A stretch of 64,000 bases of DNA, taken from assembly GCF_018448785.1 (NCBI RefSeq), contig NZ_JAHCLU010000019.1:1-64000 (forward strand), written 5' to 3'. Position numbers and translations under genes: made by a program. This stretch comes from Halomonas jincaotanensis. GTDB taxonomy: Bacteria > Pseudomonadota > Gammaproteobacteria > Pseudomonadales > Halomonadaceae. The notes beneath the pieces were generated by a model. It searched no databases. It had not been told where the DNA came from and was given only the letters and a program-made list of their open reading frames with translations. Below are positions 17,171 through 26,437 of this stretch, one piece after another (position 1 is the first letter of the stretch; each line of letters opens with the position of its first letter).

Positions 17171-18262
17171 TCAGGCCGCCGGCAGGGTCACGGCGAGACT
17201 GGTGTCGGTTTCGCAGGGCTTGCCATGGCGCAGAGTGAGGCGGCGCGCCCCGAGATTCATGACCACCGAGAAGAGGGTTTCCATGCGTTCTTCCGGCGGC
17301 TGGTCGGGGTCGTAATGACGACAGATCGACAGCGGGGCGCCCCGGTGGTCGCTGAGGATATCGAACAGTCGCGATTCCACCACGGCGTCCTCAGCCGGAA
17401 GCCGCTCTCGAAGCAAGTGGTCGAGCCGGGCCAGCCGGGGTCGCGAGTCGGGTCGCGGGAAATCCTCGACCTGGCAGGCCTCGCCGCGGGCGAAGAGGTG
17501 GTTGGTGTGGGTGAGCACGTCGCGCTCGGGTGCCAGGCGGCCTGGCTCGCCAGGATGGACCTCGAGCCCCACGGCCTGGCCCTTTTCACTGTCAACTGGG
17601 GCGCTGGCGATCAGGAAATGGGCCGGGGCGCAGACGCGATCGCGGGTGGCCACCGCCACCGCGCCTTCCATGTCGTGGCATTCGAGGATCTTGCGCAGGG
17701 CGACGTGAATCGGCAGGCCTTCGCCACAGGTGCGCGAGCGGATGGCATTGAGGCAGACGCCGACGCCGGCGGCGTTCATGCCGATCTTGGCGACCATGCC
17801 GGCCTCGCCGATGCTGATCAGCGGTGCGGCCTGCTCGCCGCGGATGTCGAGGGCCACCACGTTATGTAGCTGGTCGGCTCGCCAGTCCCAGTTCTGGGCC
17901 AGCCACTGGGTGCCACCGCGGGCCAAGGCGAAGGCCGAACAGCCGCCGCTCGCCCGGGTCAACGAGATTTCGCTACGACAGTTGAGGGTGAGGACATCCG
18001 CCAGCTCGACCCCGGCACCGCGGGCGATGCCGTCCATCTCGTCGAGAATCGCGGGAAAGCCGCGCTCGATCATACGCTCGAAGCGCCCGACCTCACCCCG
18101 CGCCTGGGCCCAGTCCAGGCCGACGAAGTCGAAAAACAGCCGATCGTAGACCTCGATGCTGCGTTGTATGAGACCGGCATGGGCGAGGCCGTGGGCCTCG
18201 CCCATTTCCCGCCGAGAACCGGAAAGCTCGGTCACGCGAAGGGCCGTCGTGGGCTGAGTCAT
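17171..18262 (-). CDS. C45 family autoproteolytic acyltransferase/hydrolase
   Basis: A 363-residue Ntn hydrolase of the acyl-CoA:6-APA acyltransferase (C45) family. The precursor would cleave at Gly107-Cys108 in RASGGCSAFAL, exposing the Cys nucleophile; AQNWDW and GMNAAGVGVCLN follow as in the family. It lacks a signal peptide. It overlaps the dienelactone hydrolase gene by 4 bp (ATGA), so the two are co-translated. Bacterial members act on acyl-amides or peptidoglycan-like substrates, but the substrate here is unknown. It is unrelated in close sequence to the C45-like protein at 9224. Confidence 0.85.
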   Translation of the reverse strand: MTQPTTALRVTELSGSRREMGEAHGLAHAGLIQRSIEVYDRLFFDFVGLDWAQARGEVGRFERMIERGFPAILDEMDGIARGAGVELADVLTLNCRSEISLTRASGGCSAFALARGGTQWLAQNWDWRADQLHNVVALDIRGEQAAPLISIGEAGMVAKIGMNAAGVGVCLNAIRSRTCGEGLPIHVALRKILECHDMEGAVAVATRDRVCAPAHFLIASAPVDSEKGQAVGLEVHPGEPGRLAPERDVLTHTNHLFARGEACQVEDFPRPDSRPRLARLDHLLRERLPAEDAVVESRLFDILSDHRGAPLSICRHYDPDQPPEERMETLFSVVMNLGARRLTLRHGKPCETDTSLAVTLPAA

Positions 18263-19023
18263 AGGGCCTCGTCGAGCAGGTCGAGGAAGGCCGCCCAGGA
18301 TTTATCGTCGGCGCGTTCCTGGTAGCTGTCGTTGCCGAAGACGGTGAAGGCGTGGGGTGCTCCGGAATAGACCTCGATCTCGTAGGTGGCGTCCGCTGCC
18401 TCGAGTTCCTCGCTCAGGGTGGCGACCTGACTCATGGGAATGGACTCGTCGGCACCGCCATGGGCGATCAGGATCGGACCGACGTCATCGGGCCATTCCT
18501 GGCCGTCGGGCGTGGACAGGCCACCATGGAAGCTGGCGTAACCGACCACTTCGTCGGCCTCTTCGGAACGCGCGATCTCGAGCACCACGGCGCCTCCGAA
18601 GCAGTAGCCCATTACCACGGTCGGCTCGGCGGCGCCCTGGGCGCGGGCCTCGGCCAGCCCGGCCAGCGTCAGCTCGCGCATGCGTTCGCGGTTTTCGTAG
18701 AGCCGGGCGGTCTCGGCCTTGCGATCCTCAGCCGCATCGGGACGATTGCCCTGACCATAGAGGTCCACGACGAAGGCATCAAAGCCCAGTTCGGCGAGCA
18801 TGTCGGCGCGGCGGCGCTCGTAGTCGGTCAAGCCGGCCCAGTCGTGAACAATCAGCACGGTGCCCTTGGCCTCGCCCTCGGCGCTGGAAAAATAGCCCTC
18901 GAAGGTCTCGTCGTCGACGTCGTAGGTGATGTCATCGCCGGCGGGGCTTGCCGCGTGGGCATTCAGGGCCAAGGCACCGAGGGTGGCCGCCAGCGCCAGG
19001 GAAGCGCGAGTTGAAAGAATCAT
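18259..19023 (-). CDS. Exported dienelactone hydrolase family protein
   Basis: A 254-residue alpha/beta hydrolase with an N-terminal signal peptide (cleavage after NAHA). The catalytic nucleophile is Cys141 in GYCFGGAV, the DLH signature, with an Asp in HGGADESIP and a His in GAPHAF. DLH enzymes hydrolyse dienelactones or other esters; the exported subgroup has no fixed substrate. It is upstream of, and overlaps, the C45 hydrolase gene. Confidence 0.88.
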   Translation of the reverse strand: MILSTRASLALAATLGALALNAHAASPAGDDITYDVDDETFEGYFSSAEGEAKGTVLIVHDWAGLTDYERRRADMLAELGFDAFVVDLYGQGNRPDAAEDRKAETARLYENRERMRELTLAGLAEARAQGAAEPTVVMGYCFGGAVVLEIARSEEADEVVGYASFHGGLSTPDGQEWPDDVGPILIAHGGADESIPMSQVATLSEELEAADATYEIEVYSGAPHAFTVFGNDSYQERADDKSWAAFLDLLDEAL

Positions 19024-19161
19024 GGTGTCTCCTGAGTCAGTCCGTCATCGACAGTATAGGCCTCGTGGCCGAAGCGTTGGCGTTGATCGCTTGTGTTTTA
19101 CTGACAAGACTTCCAGATTAGGAAGGTGTGTATTCCCTGTCACTAAAGCGAGACAAGAACC

Positions 19162-20367
19162 ATGAAAAAACGCGTATTGGCGATGGCAGTTACCGCCTCC
19201 ACCATGGCACTGTCAGGCATGGCCCAGGCCGAGGTGAAAATCGGCTTCCTGGGGGGATTCACCGGCGGGATCGAGAGCCTGACCCCGCCTATCTTCGACG
19301 GTGCGCAGTTGGCGGTGAGCCAGATCAACGAGCAGGGCGGACTCCTGGATGGCCAGCAAATCGAGATGCCTACCGGTGACACCACCTGCAGCGATTCCTC
19401 GGCCGCCTCGAACGCCGCCGACCGTATGGTCAATAGCGAAGAAGTGACGGCCATCGTCGGTGCCCTGTGCACCGGCGCTACCATCGCGGCGGCCAACAAC
19501 GCGGCGATTCCCGGCGGTGTGACAATGGTATCGCCGGCCTCCACGGCGCCGGCGGTCAGCGAATTGGACGACAACGACCTGGTGTTTCGCACCGTACCCT
19601 CGGATGCCTTCCAGGGTGAGATGCTGGCCAAGCTGCTGCTCGAAAAGGGCATCGAGGAAGTGGCCGTCACCTACGTCAACAATGACTACGGCCGCGGCCT
19701 GTCGGATGCCTTCACCGCGGCATACGAGGATGGCGGTGGCATGGTGGCCGAGAACCTTGCCCACGAGGACAATCGCGCCGATTACCGTTCCGAGCTCGGC
19801 ACGCTGTCTGCCACGGGGGTGCCGAACCTGGTAGTGCTGGCCTATGCCGACACATCCGGTCAGACGGTCCTGCGACAGGCCTACGAGAGCGGCATGTTCA
19901 CCCAGTACGTGGGCGCCGACGGCATGGTCGGCGACAGCCTGGTCGAGGCCATCGGCGCAGACGTGCTGGAGGGCATGATCGCCACTCGTCCGGGAAGCCC
20001 GGACCTTCCCGGCACCGACATGTTCATCGAGCAGGCCGAGGCGGCGGGTATCGACCCCAGCGCGGTGTTTGCCGCTCAGGCCTACGATGCCGCCTTCCTG
20101 CTGGCTCTGGCCATCGAGCAGAACGGCAGCGCCGAGCGCGAGGGTCTGTCCGAGGCGCTGCGCAGCGTGGCGATGGAGCCCGGTGAGGTGATCCTGCCCG
20201 GCGAGTGGGAGAAGGCGAAGGAGCTGATCGCTGCTGGCACCGAGATCAACTATGAGGGCGCTTCCGGCACCCACGAGTTCGACGAGAACGGCGACGTGCC
20301 GGGCGTGGTGGTCGAAATGGTCGTGGAGGACGGTAGCTTCGTCAGCAAGGGTGAAGTGGACCTGTAA
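19162..20367 (+). CDS. LIV-type ABC transporter substrate-binding protein
   Basis: A 401-residue periplasmic protein with a signal peptide (cleaved after GMAQA) and a type-1 periplasmic binding fold: VKIGFLGGFTGG at the mature N-terminus, VSPASTAPAVSELDDNDLVFR, TYVNNDYGRG and FAAQAYDAAFL. It should capture a branched-chain amino acid, amide or similar ligand for the LivHMGF transporter encoded convergently at 20466-24325. Two Cys pairs (TTCSDSS and GALCTGA) may form a disulphide. The ligand cannot be read from sequence. Confidence 0.92.
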   Translation: MKKRVLAMAVTASTMALSGMAQAEVKIGFLGGFTGGIESLTPPIFDGAQLAVSQINEQGGLLDGQQIEMPTGDTTCSDSSAASNAADRMVNSEEVTAIVGALCTGATIAAANNAAIPGGVTMVSPASTAPAVSELDDNDLVFRTVPSDAFQGEMLAKLLLEKGIEEVAVTYVNNDYGRGLSDAFTAAYEDGGGMVAENLAHEDNRADYRSELGTLSATGVPNLVVLAYADTSGQTVLRQAYESGMFTQYVGADGMVGDSLVEAIGADVLEGMIATRPGSPDLPGTDMFIEQAEAAGIDPSAVFAAQAYDAAFLLALAIEQNGSAEREGLSEALRSVAMEPGEVILPGEWEKAKELIAAGTEINYEGASGTHEFDENGDVPGVVVEMVVEDGSFVSKGEVDL

Positions 20368-20410
20368 CGTCAGAACCGGCAATGTCCCAGGCAAGGCCTG
20401 AGAGAACCTG

Positions 20411-20444
20411 GAAAACCCCTGGCGGTTGCCCGCTAGGGGTTTTC
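20411..20444. terminator. Bidirectional terminator between binding-protein and livM genes
   Basis: Perfect inverted repeat AAAACCCCT / AGGGGTTTT around a 14-base loop, with A and T runs on the two sides. It lies between convergent genes and should stop both transcripts. Confidence 0.85.
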
Positions 20445-20465
20445 TCGTCTACGACTCAGCCGGGC

Positions 20466-21764
20466 TCAGCCGTGGTGCTTGACCTTCTCGGGTAGCAGTC
20501 CCTTGGGCGCGAAGCGCAGCACCAGGGTGATCAACAGGCCGATCACGAACACTCGGGCCTGCAGGGCGCGGCTGTCCATGTTGGTCGGGGTGTCCCAGCC
20601 AAGGCCGGCGCCGAGGGCCATCGCCATGTCCATCAGGAACAGCGCCATGGGCGCCGACATGATCCAGATGATATAGACCGCCACAGCGCCGAAGATGGTG
20701 CCCAGATTGTTGCCGGGCCCGCCGAGAATCACCATGACCAGCACCAGGAAGGTGTGGTTGAGCGGCAGATAGCCCTGGGGGTCGAAGATGCTGTTGAAGC
20801 TCGCCAGCGCCGCACCGCCGATGCCCATCAGGATGCAGCCCAGGACGAAAATCTCCAGTCGCCGCTTGTTGATGTCCTTGCCCATCGCGGCGGCGGACAC
20901 CTCGTTGTCGCGGATGGCGCGGATCATGCGGCCCCAGGGGGCATGATAGGCGCGCGTCAGCAGGAAGAAGATCACCGCGATCATCACCGCCGTGATCGAG
21001 AAATACAGGGCCCGCGCCAGGGTGAAGCCTACCTCGCCTGGCCCGGGGACTGGCCATGGCAGCGGCGACACGGTGGCGGTGCCGCGGGTCAGCCAGTCGG
21101 AATTCTTGAGGAAGGCCTTGATGATCTCGGCGATGCCCAGGGTGGCGATGGCCAGATAATCGCTGCGCAGCCCCAGGCAGATTCGACCGATGAAGTAGCC
21201 GACGCCGCCGGCCAGCGCCCCGCCGACCACCCAGCCGACCCCGACCGGCAGGCCTAGGCCGCCGATGAAGCCCGCGCGCGACTCGATCTGGCCGGTGACG
21301 TCGCGGAACACATTGATCACCACCAGGTAGAGCACCACTGCCAGCAACACGGCGATGACGGTGCGCAGAACTTTCGGCACCCCCACCCGGTCGAGACGCG
21401 TGGCACCGAACACCAGCAGCACCGCCCCGATCATGTAGAGCAGCGCCAGGCCCAGTTCGCCGGGCAGTTCGGAGTCCCAGAACGCCGGGTTGACCGGAAT
21501 GCTGAAGAACATGGCACAGAAGCCACCCAGGGCCACGAAGCCCATGACCCCGGCGTTGAACTGGCCCGCATAGCCCCACTGAATGGTCAGGCCCAGCGCC
21601 AGGATGGCATAGCAGGCCGCCTCCACCAGCATGCGGGTGCCGTAGGCGCTGCCCATCACGGCATAGACGCCCAGCACGGCCACCAGCACCGCGGCGAACA
21701 ACACCACCTCGCGCATGGGGAAGCGGCGTGGAGCGGTGACGGTATCGGCGCGTTTCGTTTCCAT
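20466..21764 (-). CDS. livM: LIV-type ABC transporter permease LivM
   Basis: A 432-residue integral membrane protein with about ten hydrophobic segments and the LivM-type loop IGRICLGLRSDYLAIATLGIAE and the EAA-like motif WGRMIRAIRDNEVSAAAMG. The N-terminus (METKRADTVTAPRR) is cytoplasmic. It forms the membrane channel with LivH. LivH stop and LivM start overlap (TGATG), so translation is coupled. It is longer than E. coli LivM relatives by an extra membrane region between residues about 100 and 180. Confidence 0.92.
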   Translation of the reverse strand: METKRADTVTAPRRFPMREVVLFAAVLVAVLGVYAVMGSAYGTRMLVEAACYAILALGLTIQWGYAGQFNAGVMGFVALGGFCAMFFSIPVNPAFWDSELPGELGLALLYMIGAVLLVFGATRLDRVGVPKVLRTVIAVLLAVVLYLVVINVFRDVTGQIESRAGFIGGLGLPVGVGWVVGGALAGGVGYFIGRICLGLRSDYLAIATLGIAEIIKAFLKNSDWLTRGTATVSPLPWPVPGPGEVGFTLARALYFSITAVMIAVIFFLLTRAYHAPWGRMIRAIRDNEVSAAAMGKDINKRRLEIFVLGCILMGIGGAALASFNSIFDPQGYLPLNHTFLVLVMVILGGPGNNLGTIFGAVAVYIIWIMSAPMALFLMDMAMALGAGLGWDTPTNMDSRALQARVFVIGLLITLVLRFAPKGLLPEKVKHHG

Positions 21765-22768
21765 CAGATCACCTTGCCCTTGAAGATGCCGGTGGGACGC
21801 CAGATCAGGATGGCGACCAGGATAAAGAAGGGCACCACGATCTTGTACTCGGTGCCGACGAAGGCCAGGTTACCGGATTGCAGCAGCCATTCCGGCAGGC
21901 TGTCGCGGAAGGGCCGCAGCATCACGCTCCAGTTGAATACCGCCAGGGTCTCGGCGAAGCCGACCACGAAGCCGCCGGCGATGGCGCCGTAGGGCCGGCC
22001 GACGCCGCCGACGATGGCCGCGGCGAAGATCGGCAACAGCAGGAAGAAGCTCAGGTCGGGCTTGAAGGTGACATCGAGCGACAGCAGCGTGCCGGCGATG
22101 GCAGCGAGCCCCCCGACGATTACCCAGGTCACGGCGACAATGGTGTTGGTGTTGATGCCCGAGGCTTGTGCCAGGTCGGGGTTGTCAGACATGGCGCGCA
22201 TCGCCTTGCCCAATCGCGAGCGGCTGAGGAAGAGATGCAGCGCCACCACGGCGACGATGGTCAGTACGAACAGGTAGAACTGCGGCTCGGTGATCACCAC
22301 CGGGACTCGCACGCCCTCGATGGGCAGGGCGAGCCGAAAGATCTCCTTGCGGTCATCCACGTAAAGACTCTGGCCACCGGTGCCGGAAAACAGCCGGATG
22401 AGGCCCTGGAGCATCAGCGTCACGCCGAGAGAGCCGATCACCAGCACGATCGGCTTGACCCCGTGGGCCCTCAGCGGCTTGTAGAAGGCGCGGTCGATGC
22501 CCACGGCGAGCAGCGCCGTCAGTGCCATGGCCAGGGGCAGCATGACCAGCGCCGTCGGCACGCCGAATGCCGCCCCCGCGCCGGGAAACACGCTGGTCAG
22601 CAACAGCACCATGAAGGCGCCGAAAGTCATCATGTCAGCATGGGCGAAGTGGGCGAAGCGCATGATGCTGAACACCAGGGTCACCCCGACCGCGCCGATG
22701 GCATAGATCGAGCCCGATACGCTGCCGGAGACCAGCACATTGTTGATGAAAAAGACGAGTTCATTCAC
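21764..22768 (-). CDS. livH: LIV-type ABC transporter permease LivH
   Basis: A 334-residue membrane protein with eight or so hydrophobic helices, GSIYAIGAVGVTLVFSIMRF at the start and SRLGKAMRAMSDNPDLAQASG as the ATPase-coupling loop, both typical of LivH. It pairs with LivM. Its gene overlaps livM and lies 30 bp after livF in the livG-livF-livH-livM order. Confidence 0.93.
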   Translation of the reverse strand: MNELVFFINNVLVSGSVSGSIYAIGAVGVTLVFSIMRFAHFAHADMMTFGAFMVLLLTSVFPGAGAAFGVPTALVMLPLAMALTALLAVGIDRAFYKPLRAHGVKPIVLVIGSLGVTLMLQGLIRLFSGTGGQSLYVDDRKEIFRLALPIEGVRVPVVITEPQFYLFVLTIVAVVALHLFLSRSRLGKAMRAMSDNPDLAQASGINTNTIVAVTWVIVGGLAAIAGTLLSLDVTFKPDLSFFLLLPIFAAAIVGGVGRPYGAIAGGFVVGFAETLAVFNWSVMLRPFRDSLPEWLLQSGNLAFVGTEYKIVVPFFILVAILIWRPTGIFKGKVI

Positions 22769-22798
22769 GAGATGGATCTCCAGTACTGGCGTCGAGGA

Positions 22799-23503
22799 CT
22801 AGCCACCGAGGAAGCTCTTGGCGACTTCCGGGTCGGCCAGCAAGGCGGCGCCGGTATCGGTGAAACGGTTCTGGCCGGCGGCCAGCACGAAGCCCTTGTC
22901 GGCGATGGCCAGCGCCTGCTTGGCGTTCTGCTCGACCATGAGGATGCCAACGCCGGCGGCGTTTATCTCCTTCACTCGCTCCAATATCTCGTTCATGTAC
23001 AGCGGCGAGAGCCCGGCCGTGGGCTCGTCGAGCAGCAGCACGTCGGGCTCGGCCATCAGTGCCCGGCCCATGGCGACCATCTGACGTTGGCCGCCGGAAA
23101 GCTCACCCGCCGGCTGATGGCGCTTTTCAAAGAGTGGCGGGAAAAAGCCGTAGACCTTGTCGAGCATGCGCTTGACATTGCCGGGCTTGAGATAAGCGCC
23201 CATCTCCAGGTTTTCCTTCACCGTCAGGCTCGGGAAGACATTGTTCTCCTGGGGGACGAAGCCCATGCCCCGTTCCACCAGCTGGTTGGGTGGCAGGTTG
23301 TGGATCGGCTCGCCGCGCAGCAGGATCTGGCCCTGATTGACGAACAGCAGGCCGAACACGGCCTTGAGCATGGTTGACTTGCCGGCACCGTTGGGCCCGA
23401 CGATGACCCCGATGTCGTCGGCTTCGATGGTCATGTTCACCCCGTTGAGGATGTTCATGCCGCCATAGCCGCCATGCACGTCGCGTGCGTCGAGTAATGG
23501 CAT
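22799..23503 (-). CDS. livF: LIV-type ABC transporter ATPase LivF
   Basis: A 234-residue ABC ATPase. Walker A GPNGAGKST at residues 36-44, signature ELSGGQRQ, Walker B VLLLDEPTAGLSP and VEQNAKQAL as the H-loop region variant of this subfamily. It powers uptake with LivG at the cytoplasmic face. 57 bp separate it from livG. Confidence 0.94.
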   Translation of the reverse strand: MPLLDARDVHGGYGGMNILNGVNMTIEADDIGVIVGPNGAGKSTMLKAVFGLLFVNQGQILLRGEPIHNLPPNQLVERGMGFVPQENNVFPSLTVKENLEMGAYLKPGNVKRMLDKVYGFFPPLFEKRHQPAGELSGGQRQMVAMGRALMAEPDVLLLDEPTAGLSPLYMNEILERVKEINAAGVGILMVEQNAKQALAIADKGFVLAAGQNRFTDTGAALLADPEVAKSFLGG

Positions 23504-23560
23504 GTCTCTGCGTTCTCTTTATGTTGTCGGTATTATCTTGGCGATTTGTTGGCGGGTGCG

Positions 23561-24325
23561 TCAGGCCGTGCCGAAATAGGCTTCGATGACCTCGGGGTTG
23601 TTCTGGATGTCCTCGATGCTGCCCTCGACCATCACACTACCTTGAGCGAGCACGATTACCGGGTCGCAGAGCCGCGCGATCATGTCCATGTCGTGTTCGA
23701 TGACCAGGAAGGTGTAGCCCATCTCGCGGTTGAGGCGTTCGATGTTGTTGACCAGATCACCCAGCAGGGTGCGGTTGACCCCGGCGGCGATCTCGTCGAG
23801 CAGCACGACACGGGCGTCGGTCATCATGGTGCGGCCGAGTTCCAGCAGCTTCTTCTGGCCGCCGGAGAGGTTGCCGGCCAGTTCGTTGCGCACATGATCG
23901 AGGCCGATGAAGTCAATCACTTCCAGCGCTCGTCTACGCACTTCGGTCTCCAGCATGCCCACCAGTGAGGGCTTGAACCAGGCATTGAACAGGCTCTCGC
24001 CGGGCTGGTGGGGGGGGACCATCATCAGGTTCTCCAGGGCGGTCATCTCTGAGAACTCGTGAGCGATCTGGAAGGTGCGCAGCAGCCCCTTGTGGAAGAG
24101 CTCGTTGGCGGGACGGTTGGTGATGTCCTCGCCGTCGAGCAGCACTCGGCCGCTGTCCAGCGGCAGGGCGCCGGCGACGATGTTGAACAAAGTGGACTTG
24201 CCGGCACCGTTGGGGCCGATCAAGCCGGTGATCGATCCCTGTTCCACCTGAATCGAGCAATCATTGATGACCTTGAGGCCGCCGAAGGCCTTGTTGACGT
24301 GCTGCACGTCGATGATGGCTGCCAT
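23561..24325 (-). CDS. livG: LIV-type ABC transporter ATPase LivG
   Basis: A 254-residue ABC ATPase. Walker A GPNGAGKST at 37-45, signature NLSGGQKK, Walker B RVVLLDEIAAGVN and the H-loop in VIEHDMDMI. The usual DEP after Walker B is DEI here, a mild change. First gene of the transporter operon, possibly read through from the NSS gene upstream. Confidence 0.94.
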   Translation of the reverse strand: MAAIIDVQHVNKAFGGLKVINDCSIQVEQGSITGLIGPNGAGKSTLFNIVAGALPLDSGRVLLDGEDITNRPANELFHKGLLRTFQIAHEFSEMTALENLMMVPPHQPGESLFNAWFKPSLVGMLETEVRRRALEVIDFIGLDHVRNELAGNLSGGQKKLLELGRTMMTDARVVLLDEIAAGVNRTLLGDLVNNIERLNREMGYTFLVIEHDMDMIARLCDPVIVLAQGSVMVEGSIEDIQNNPEVIEAYFGTA

Positions 24326-24385
24326 GGTCTGTTCCGCCAGGTTGTCTTTTCGTCATCAATCCCTCTCCGCGGGGCGAGCCCCAGA

Positions 24386-24404
24386 CCGCCGCCTTGGGCG
24401 GCGG
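24386..24404 (-). terminator. GC-rich hairpin between the NSS transporter and livG
   Basis: An 8-bp perfect stem CCGCCGCC / GGCGGCGG with a TTG loop, just after the NSS stop codon on its strand. There is no T run, so it may be a weak terminator or a 3'-end stabiliser instead of a full stop. Confidence 0.5.
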
Positions 24405-24413
24405 CAAGAGGGG

Positions 24414-25859
24414 TCACTTCTCTTGGCTGGATTCCACCACGAAGGTGCGGCCGGCAGCGAAGGCGCCAACGATCACAATGGCGCCGATGGTCGGGATCAG
24501 GTAGCCCTCGACCTGAGGGATGGTACGCAGGAAGACGAAGGAGACGGCGGCCGGGCCGACGAAGCGCACCAGGAAGCGCCAGAGGCTGAACCAGCGCTGG
24601 TTGGTGCGAAGCTCCATCATGACCTCGCTCTGCGTCAGTGCCCAGCCGGCGAACAGCGCGATCAGCAGGCCGCCCAGCGGCATGAAGATGTTGGTCAGCA
24701 GTTCGATGAACTCGAAGGCGCTGCGCCCGAACAGGGTGTGGAACAGCGTGCCCTCGGCCCAGAGGTTAAAGCTGAGCACGGTGAGCAGCCCCATCGCCCA
24801 ACTGGCCACGACCATGAGCGCGACCGCCTGGGGGCGGGTCATGTCGAAGCGCTCGACGAGATAGGCCGCCACCGGTTCGATCAACGAGATCGAGGAGCTG
24901 ATGGCCGCACCCAGCACCAGGATGAAGAACACGCCGCCCACCAGGGCACCGAACGGCATCTCGGCGAAGGCCAGCGGCAGGGTGACGAACATCAGCCCCG
25001 GGCCCTGTCCGGCGTCGAGGTCGGCGCCGAATACCAGCGCAAAGATCGCCAGGCCGGCGACCATCGCCACGGCGGTGTCGACAAACGCCACGGCGATGGC
25101 GGTGCGGGTCAGCGAGGCCGCGCTGGACATGTAGGCGCCGTAGGCCATGATCGCGCCCATGCCGAGGCTTAGCGTAAAGAACGACTGGCCCATGGCCTCG
25201 AGCCAGCCTTCCAGGCTCAGGTCAGCAAGGTTGAAGGTGAACAGGAAACTCGCCGCCGCGCCGATGTCGCCATTGGCGATGCTGTAGAAGAGCACCACCA
25301 GCAGGATCACGAACAGCGCTGGCATCATGATGCGCAGGCCACTCTCGATACCCTTGTGGATGCCCATGCCGACGATCAGCCCCGAGGCGATGATGAACAG
25401 GGTGTGATAGAGCGTCAGCAGGCCCGGCGAGGCCAGCAGCGCATCGAAGCCGGCACTGATGGTTTCGGCATCGGCACCCACCAGGCTGCCCGTGAACATC
25501 TGCCAGGTGTAATGCAGCGCCCAGCCGGCGATCACCGAATAGAAACTCAGAATCAGGAAGGCCGAGGCGGCACCCAGCCAGCCGATGGTTTCCCAGGCGC
25601 GCGAGGTGTTGTGCGTCCGGGTCAGATGGCGCATGCCCATGATCGGGCTTAGCCGACTGGCGCGTCCCAGCATGGTTTCGGCGATCAGGATGGGGATGCC
25701 GACGGCGAAGATGGTCAGGGCATAGATCAGGATGAAGGCGCCACCGCCGTTCTCGCCGGCCAGGTAAGGAAAGCGCCAAAGATTGCCCAGCCCGACCGCC
25801 GAGCCCACGGCGGCCAGCAGGAAGGTGCCCTTGTGTGTCCAGACGTTGTGCGTGCTCAT
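24414..25859 (-). CDS. Sodium-dependent transporter, NSS/SNF family
   Basis: A 481-residue membrane protein with about 12 helices. The family signature GSAVGLGNLWRFPYLAGENGGGAF in TM1 (residues 18-41) includes the Na+ and substrate site, and SFFTLSLGMGAIMAYGAYMS marks TM6. NSS proteins use the Na+ gradient to import amino acids or related amines, suited to a salt-adapted cell. It is immediately upstream of the livGFHM operon, which may transport a related solute. Substrate not predictable. Confidence 0.93.
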   Translation of the reverse strand: MSTHNVWTHKGTFLLAAVGSAVGLGNLWRFPYLAGENGGGAFILIYALTIFAVGIPILIAETMLGRASRLSPIMGMRHLTRTHNTSRAWETIGWLGAASAFLILSFYSVIAGWALHYTWQMFTGSLVGADAETISAGFDALLASPGLLTLYHTLFIIASGLIVGMGIHKGIESGLRIMMPALFVILLVVLFYSIANGDIGAAASFLFTFNLADLSLEGWLEAMGQSFFTLSLGMGAIMAYGAYMSSAASLTRTAIAVAFVDTAVAMVAGLAIFALVFGADLDAGQGPGLMFVTLPLAFAEMPFGALVGGVFFILVLGAAISSSISLIEPVAAYLVERFDMTRPQAVALMVVASWAMGLLTVLSFNLWAEGTLFHTLFGRSAFEFIELLTNIFMPLGGLLIALFAGWALTQSEVMMELRTNQRWFSLWRFLVRFVGPAAVSFVFLRTIPQVEGYLIPTIGAIVIVGAFAAGRTFVVESSQEK

Positions 25860-25990
25860 GGAGTTTCCGGGTGATGATGTATGTCAGCCTTGTGGGCCAG
25901 ACGTGCAACTTTGCGATATCAGCCCCGCCATGGCTAGTGGGCAAGCGTTTAGCGCGCGTTTAGGGCGACTAATGGCCTCGTCTGGCGCGA

Positions 25991-26305
25991 TCAGTCCTCG
26001 TCGTTGCTGGCATCGTGTTGTGGCTCTAGCGCGCGGCTGGCATCGGGTAGGCGCACGGTATCGCCCAGGACGAGCTTGCCATGGGATTTCAGCCGGCGGC
26101 CATTGTCGGCCGAGATCAACGCCACCACCTCGCCGATGCTGGTGCCATCGATATAGGCCTCGACCTTGACGCGCACGATGGCGCCTTCATGGCGGGCCGA
26201 GAGAATGTCGCCGGGTCCCGGCTCGTCGAAGCCGACGGGATTATTCGCGAAGTGCTGAAGGACACTGTTGGCGCCGGGGTCATCCCAGTCCACGTGCTTG
26301 TGCAT
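25991..26305 (-). CDS. Uncharacterised small protein
   Basis: A 104-residue acidic cytoplasmic protein beginning MHKHVDWDDPGANSV. A central beta-rich part (GDILSARHEGAIVRVKVEAYI, then IGEVVALI, KLVLGDTVRLP) could be a small barrel. No known domain recognised. It lies alone between the NSS and typA genes, all on the minus strand. Confidence 0.65.
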   Translation of the reverse strand: MHKHVDWDDPGANSVLQHFANNPVGFDEPGPGDILSARHEGAIVRVKVEAYIDGTSIGEVVALISADNGRRLKSHGKLVLGDTVRLPDASRALEPQHDASNDED

Positions 26306-26392
26306 AGTCTCGCTCCCTTAACATGATGGGCTTAACGTGATCGGACAGCCTCCAGCATAGCTGCCCGATTCCCAAACGCCATGGTAAACCCG

Positions 26393-26415
26393 CGAGCCCA
26401 CCGGGAGTGGGCTCG
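26393..26415 (-). terminator. Probable terminator after typA
   Basis: Perfect 9-bp stem CGAGCCCAC / GTGGGCTCG with a five-base loop, 23 bases beyond the typA stop on the minus strand, followed there by a short GGGTTTACC tract. Confidence 0.6.
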
Positions 26416-26437
26416 GACAGGCGGTGCAGCGCGTGGG

